Shown: piece by piece, positions 61,292 through 64,000 of the stretch
How positions within the stretch are numbered: the first letter of the stretch is position 1
How the letters are laid out: each line of letters opens with the position of its first letter
Assembly (NCBI GenBank): GCA_963930775.1
Contig: OZ005694.1
Coordinates: forward strand, 5,759,054-5,823,053
DNA from: Cliona cf. orientalis
Lineage: Eukaryota > Porifera > Demospongiae > Clionaida > Clionaidae
Reading direction: 5' to 3'
Length of the DNA stretch: 64,000 bases
The notes under the pieces: generated by a model
The model's database searches: none
What the model was told of the DNA's origin: nothing
Seen by the model: the letters and a program-made list of their open reading frames with translations, nothing else
Position numbers and translations under genes: made by a program

Positions 61292-61491
61292 NNNNNNNNN
61301 NNNNNNNNNNNNNNNNNNNNNNNNNNNNNNNNNNNNNNNNNNNNNNNNNNNNNNNNNNNNNNNNNNNNNNNNNNNNNNNNNNNNNNNNNNNNNNNNNNNN
61401 NNNNNNNNNNNNNNNNNNNNNNNNNNNNNNNNNNNNNNNNNNNNNNNNNNNNNNNNNNNNNNNNNNNNNNNNNNNNNNNNNNNNNNNNNNN
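61292..61491. other. Assembly gap (200 N)
   Basis: Exactly 200 undetermined bases, a typical scaffold-gap placeholder. The C2orf81-like gene probably continues across or beyond it. Confidence 0.98.
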
Positions 61492-62331
61492 TACAATATA
61501 TCCTCGGAAAATTTGCACGTAATCCAGCACTTGCAAGGGCATAGACACAATTTTCAAAGTGGAGGAGCTTTGTGACAACTGCACGCATTGTGTCCAGAGC
61601 CTTAAAAAGGCATTAAAATCAGCTATTTCCAGCAATTATTTCCCAGATTTGTAGCACATTTTTGGCTATCCAACTATGATTACAGTGAATACAACTAGAA
61701 TTTCATCTAATTTTAGCAATTACATAAAATATAGTACATAATTATTGCTAAAAAAGTGTGGGGGAGGGGCTAATCATGTTTCATTTGCATTTTGCTAGCT
61801 TTTTTGAATAATAGGTAGCTTTCTCTTGAATTATGGGATAGATAAGTGTAGAATAAATATTTAAATTATGGGCATATTTAAGTTCAGCATCACCATGCTA
61901 TTAGATTCCTTCAAAATGTGGCTATAGCACTGGCTACTAAGTTTAATTCCTATCAATGGGACTGTACGTAACGTACATAGCTACTCACCATGCATACTGA
62001 CCAGTGGTGGTATATAGTACTGGCATCTCAGGAAACCTCCGACTCTCTTTTAATAGTTGTAATAAAATCCGATCAGAACTGGTACTACCAACCCTGCGTA
62101 GGCCGTCTTCATACCAGAGATTGATACATTGTGCGCATGCGTACTTATCTAATTTATAACGTGGGTGTGTCCAAGCGCAATGATCCAGCATTTAATTTAG
62201 TCTGGGTACCATACATATTATGGTTGTGGCACCTTGTGCTTATGGGTGACTTTATTCCATTCCATTCCACCGTTCCATTCCACCATTCCATTCCATCGTT
62301 CCATTCCGCTGAATAAAGACACCCAACACTT
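61492..62331. other. Region between gap and kelch gene
   Basis: No exon recognised. At 62254-62307 there is a slipped CCATT pentamer repeat (TTCCATTCCATTCCACCGTT), 24 bases before the kelch gene start. Confidence 0.5.
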
Positions 62332-63108
62332 ATGGCCTTGCTGAGAGCTCTTGGTTTGCAATTGAAGCAGCCCTATAGCTATGAACCAAAGCCAAGGCTC
62401 TCCCACTGTGCTGGTGCAGTTCGAGGAGAGTTGCTTGTTTTTGCTGGTAGGACAGTAGACTTTGACAAGGAAGAGTTATCATCCACTATCCAAGTCTTTG
62501 ATCGGTATCTTGAACAGTGGAGGCAGCTACAGACCACAGGTTGTCCACCCAAAGGACTGTATGCTGGTGGCTGCTGTGTTTCTCCAAATGGTGACCTGTA
62601 CGTGTATGGAGGCTTTGATGGGTCCAATTATCGAGGTGGACTCTACAAGTTGTCCTCTGAGGAATGGAGTCAGTTGTCAGATGAATCAGATGTGAAAAGT
62701 CCAATAAAGAAGGTTAGATGTAGAATGGTCTATTTCAACAAGAACAAAGTAGCTGTGATTGGCGGCTATGGTCCTCCACCTGCCTCACTCCAGCCTGGAG
62801 CATCATTCATTGAGGATAAACGCTTCAGTGATGGACGAGGATGGACAGATGAAATCCATATTTTTGATACTGATGAATGTGAGCTAAGAGTAATCATACA
62901 CAATTACCGTTAGCAAATTAAGCTCCATGTATCCTCAGGTGGCTGGTCCTCCCCTGCCATCAGTGGTACTAGACCTCCTCCCTGTTCTGGCTTTACTCTC
63001 ACCAGCATTGATGACTACAGGGCTCTCATGTTTGGAGGAAGGGAAGGAGTGCATTTAGTGAAAGTCTCTGAAATCTACTTGATTGACTTCCAGGCATTGG
63101 TACAATAA
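62332..63108 (+). CDS. Kelch-repeat protein
   Basis: Two exons, 62332-62878 and 62939-63108, around a 60-base intron (AT/GTGAGC ... CCTCAG), give 238 residues. Blades are visible as RLSHCAGAVRGELLVFAGR, GGCCVSPNGDLYVYGGFDGS, NKNKVAVIGGYG and DYRALMFGGREG, with W/Y positions (EQWRQL, EEWSQL, GWSSPAI) between them. Four blades are fewer than a full six- or seven-blade propeller, so either a further exon exists beyond 63108 or the protein is a fragment. Reading through the intron instead gives a premature stop after NYR, supporting the splice. Kelch genes are common here (3915-7029 and the pseudogene at 2691-3548), though this one is not obviously their close paralogue. Role: probably a protein-interaction scaffold. 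Confidence 0.75.
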
Positions 63109-63577
63109 TAGTTACTATAATATAAGGTTACATTATTTTGTCTGTGTGTGCATGTGTGTGTGTGTGTGCGTGCGTACGAGCAGGAGGTTACTGGAAGCCA
63201 TTTGACTCAAGCTAAATGTGGTCTTTCTCAGCATCACTGAACTTGGGACATTACAACAGACAGCCCATTGACACGGCTCGCTATGGCCTCAGCTGCAACT
63301 AAAGTGAGCTGCTTCAAAAGACAGCAGTGCAGAATTAGACTGAAGTGTACACTTCTTACATATGGTGGTGTGGTGAACGCAAAATGGCGACATTTTTCGA
63401 GGCGATGTTGTCCACAAGTGCTTTCCAGAAGGAGGCGATTTTATTCAAAGCGTTTTCTCTTGGGAGCCCTTGCGAGCGAAGCTGCAGAATTTCTAGGCTA
63501 ACGAGTTCTCTGGCTCTATGCTCAGGCTGTGTGCTTTTTGCTCATTCACACAAATATGTATAATACATGTCCTAACA
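63109..63577. other. Downstream of the kelch gene
   Basis: A TG-rich run at 63143-63170, then sequence with a 77-codon frame (63268-63501) lacking recognisable features. A further kelch exon after CGAGCAG at 63177-63183 cannot be excluded. Confidence 0.35.
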
Positions 63578-63973
63578 TACTGTAGAAACTGGTTGTTAAG
63601 CGCATGCGCTTATAACACGCGGCAGCAAGAAAATATGCGCTTAACAAAGGTATGTGCTTAACAGGAAGCATATGCTTAATTAAAAATGCTAAGACACGGT
63701 AGGTGGGGTGTGTGTAAAGAATGTGTCGAGGGTAGAAAGGCCTACAATGGTGGCCAAGAAGCGACCAGAGAGCGTAATTCTCGGAGTTTTCTTCTCCAGC
63801 CTACTTCTAGCCTTCTTTCTGGGCTCATGTAACCGATTGCTTGTCTTTCAGCTGGCTTGCTGGGCATAATTTATGCGCCTAACAAAGAGCGGTAAAGCTC
63901 GCACAAAACTATGCGCTTAATAAAAAGTATGCGCTAAACATCGAGCAGTGCTTAACAACCAGTATCTACGGTA
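63578..63973. repeat. Inverted-repeat element (TACCGTAGATACTGG ends)
   Basis: Left TACTGTAGAAACTGGTTGTT and right AACAACCAGTATCTACGGTA are inverted repeats with two mismatches. The interior repeats GCGCTTAACA/TTAAGCGCAT words. Close in design to 858-1179 (shared TACCGTAGA end and AAGCGC words), so the same broad family. Confidence 0.75.
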
Positions 63974-64000
63974 TATACTGTGCAGGCAAGCAGGTATTTA

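Overview
The window is animal nuclear DNA. Genes have GT-AG introns, there is no operon structure, and the protein set fits a sponge (demosponge): tyrosine-kinase-like kinases fused to coiled coils, SH3 or kelch domains, a Src-type SH2/tyrosine kinase, right-handed beta-helix/multi-membrane proteins, and ordinary animal genes (calcineurin A, aldo-keto reductase, mitochondrial ribosomal protein S18). The organism assignment is an inference from this content. Intergenic DNA is AT-rich and full of short inverted-repeat elements. One 200-base assembly gap lies at 61292-61491.

Layout. 1-250: last exon of a mitochondrial S18 ribosomal protein. 250-3900: inverted-repeat elements and a broken kelch gene (minus). 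3915-18530: a kinase neighbourhood on the minus strand. It holds an eight-exon kinase/coiled-coil/kelch gene, a transposon-rich gap with kinase relics, a broken gene encoding one SH2 plus four tandem tyrosine-kinase domains (two with catalytic motifs, two pseudokinases), and an intronless kinase/coiled-coil/SH3 gene. 19700-20630: a large fold-back repeat. 20970-23370 (minus): a decayed beta-helix/multi-membrane gene. 24200-31910 (plus): three tandem copies of a Cys-rich-ectodomain multi-membrane protein, one intact, one broken, one that lost its signal peptide through a short deletion.

34087-36827 (plus): two nearly identical two-exon genes for a haem-oxygenase-like di-metal oxidase fold protein with a signal peptide and a C-terminal KDEL, predicting an ER-lumen enzyme; this is the most unusual protein-coding find. 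37000-42200: no genes, but nested inverted-repeat elements, a perfect 63-base palindrome and a 1.6 kb fold-back structure whose arms are minisatellite. 42260-44799 (plus): aldo-keto reductase, 8 exons, 329 aa. 45534-59791 (minus): complete calcineurin A catalytic subunit, 11 exons, 520 aa, with long repeat-laden introns. It is head-to-head, across about 430 bases, with a gene resembling human C2orf81 (60226 onward), which runs into the gap. 62332-63108 (plus): a small kelch-repeat gene. 63578-63973: another inverted-repeat element.

Recurring themes are local tandem duplication followed by decay (kinases, kelch, membrane proteins, KDEL oxidases), non-autonomous transposons sharing a TGACGACCTTTACCA core, and simple CT tracts abutting splice acceptors. 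Exon boundaries come from reading frame continuity and GT/AG signals only; no search or transcript data were available.
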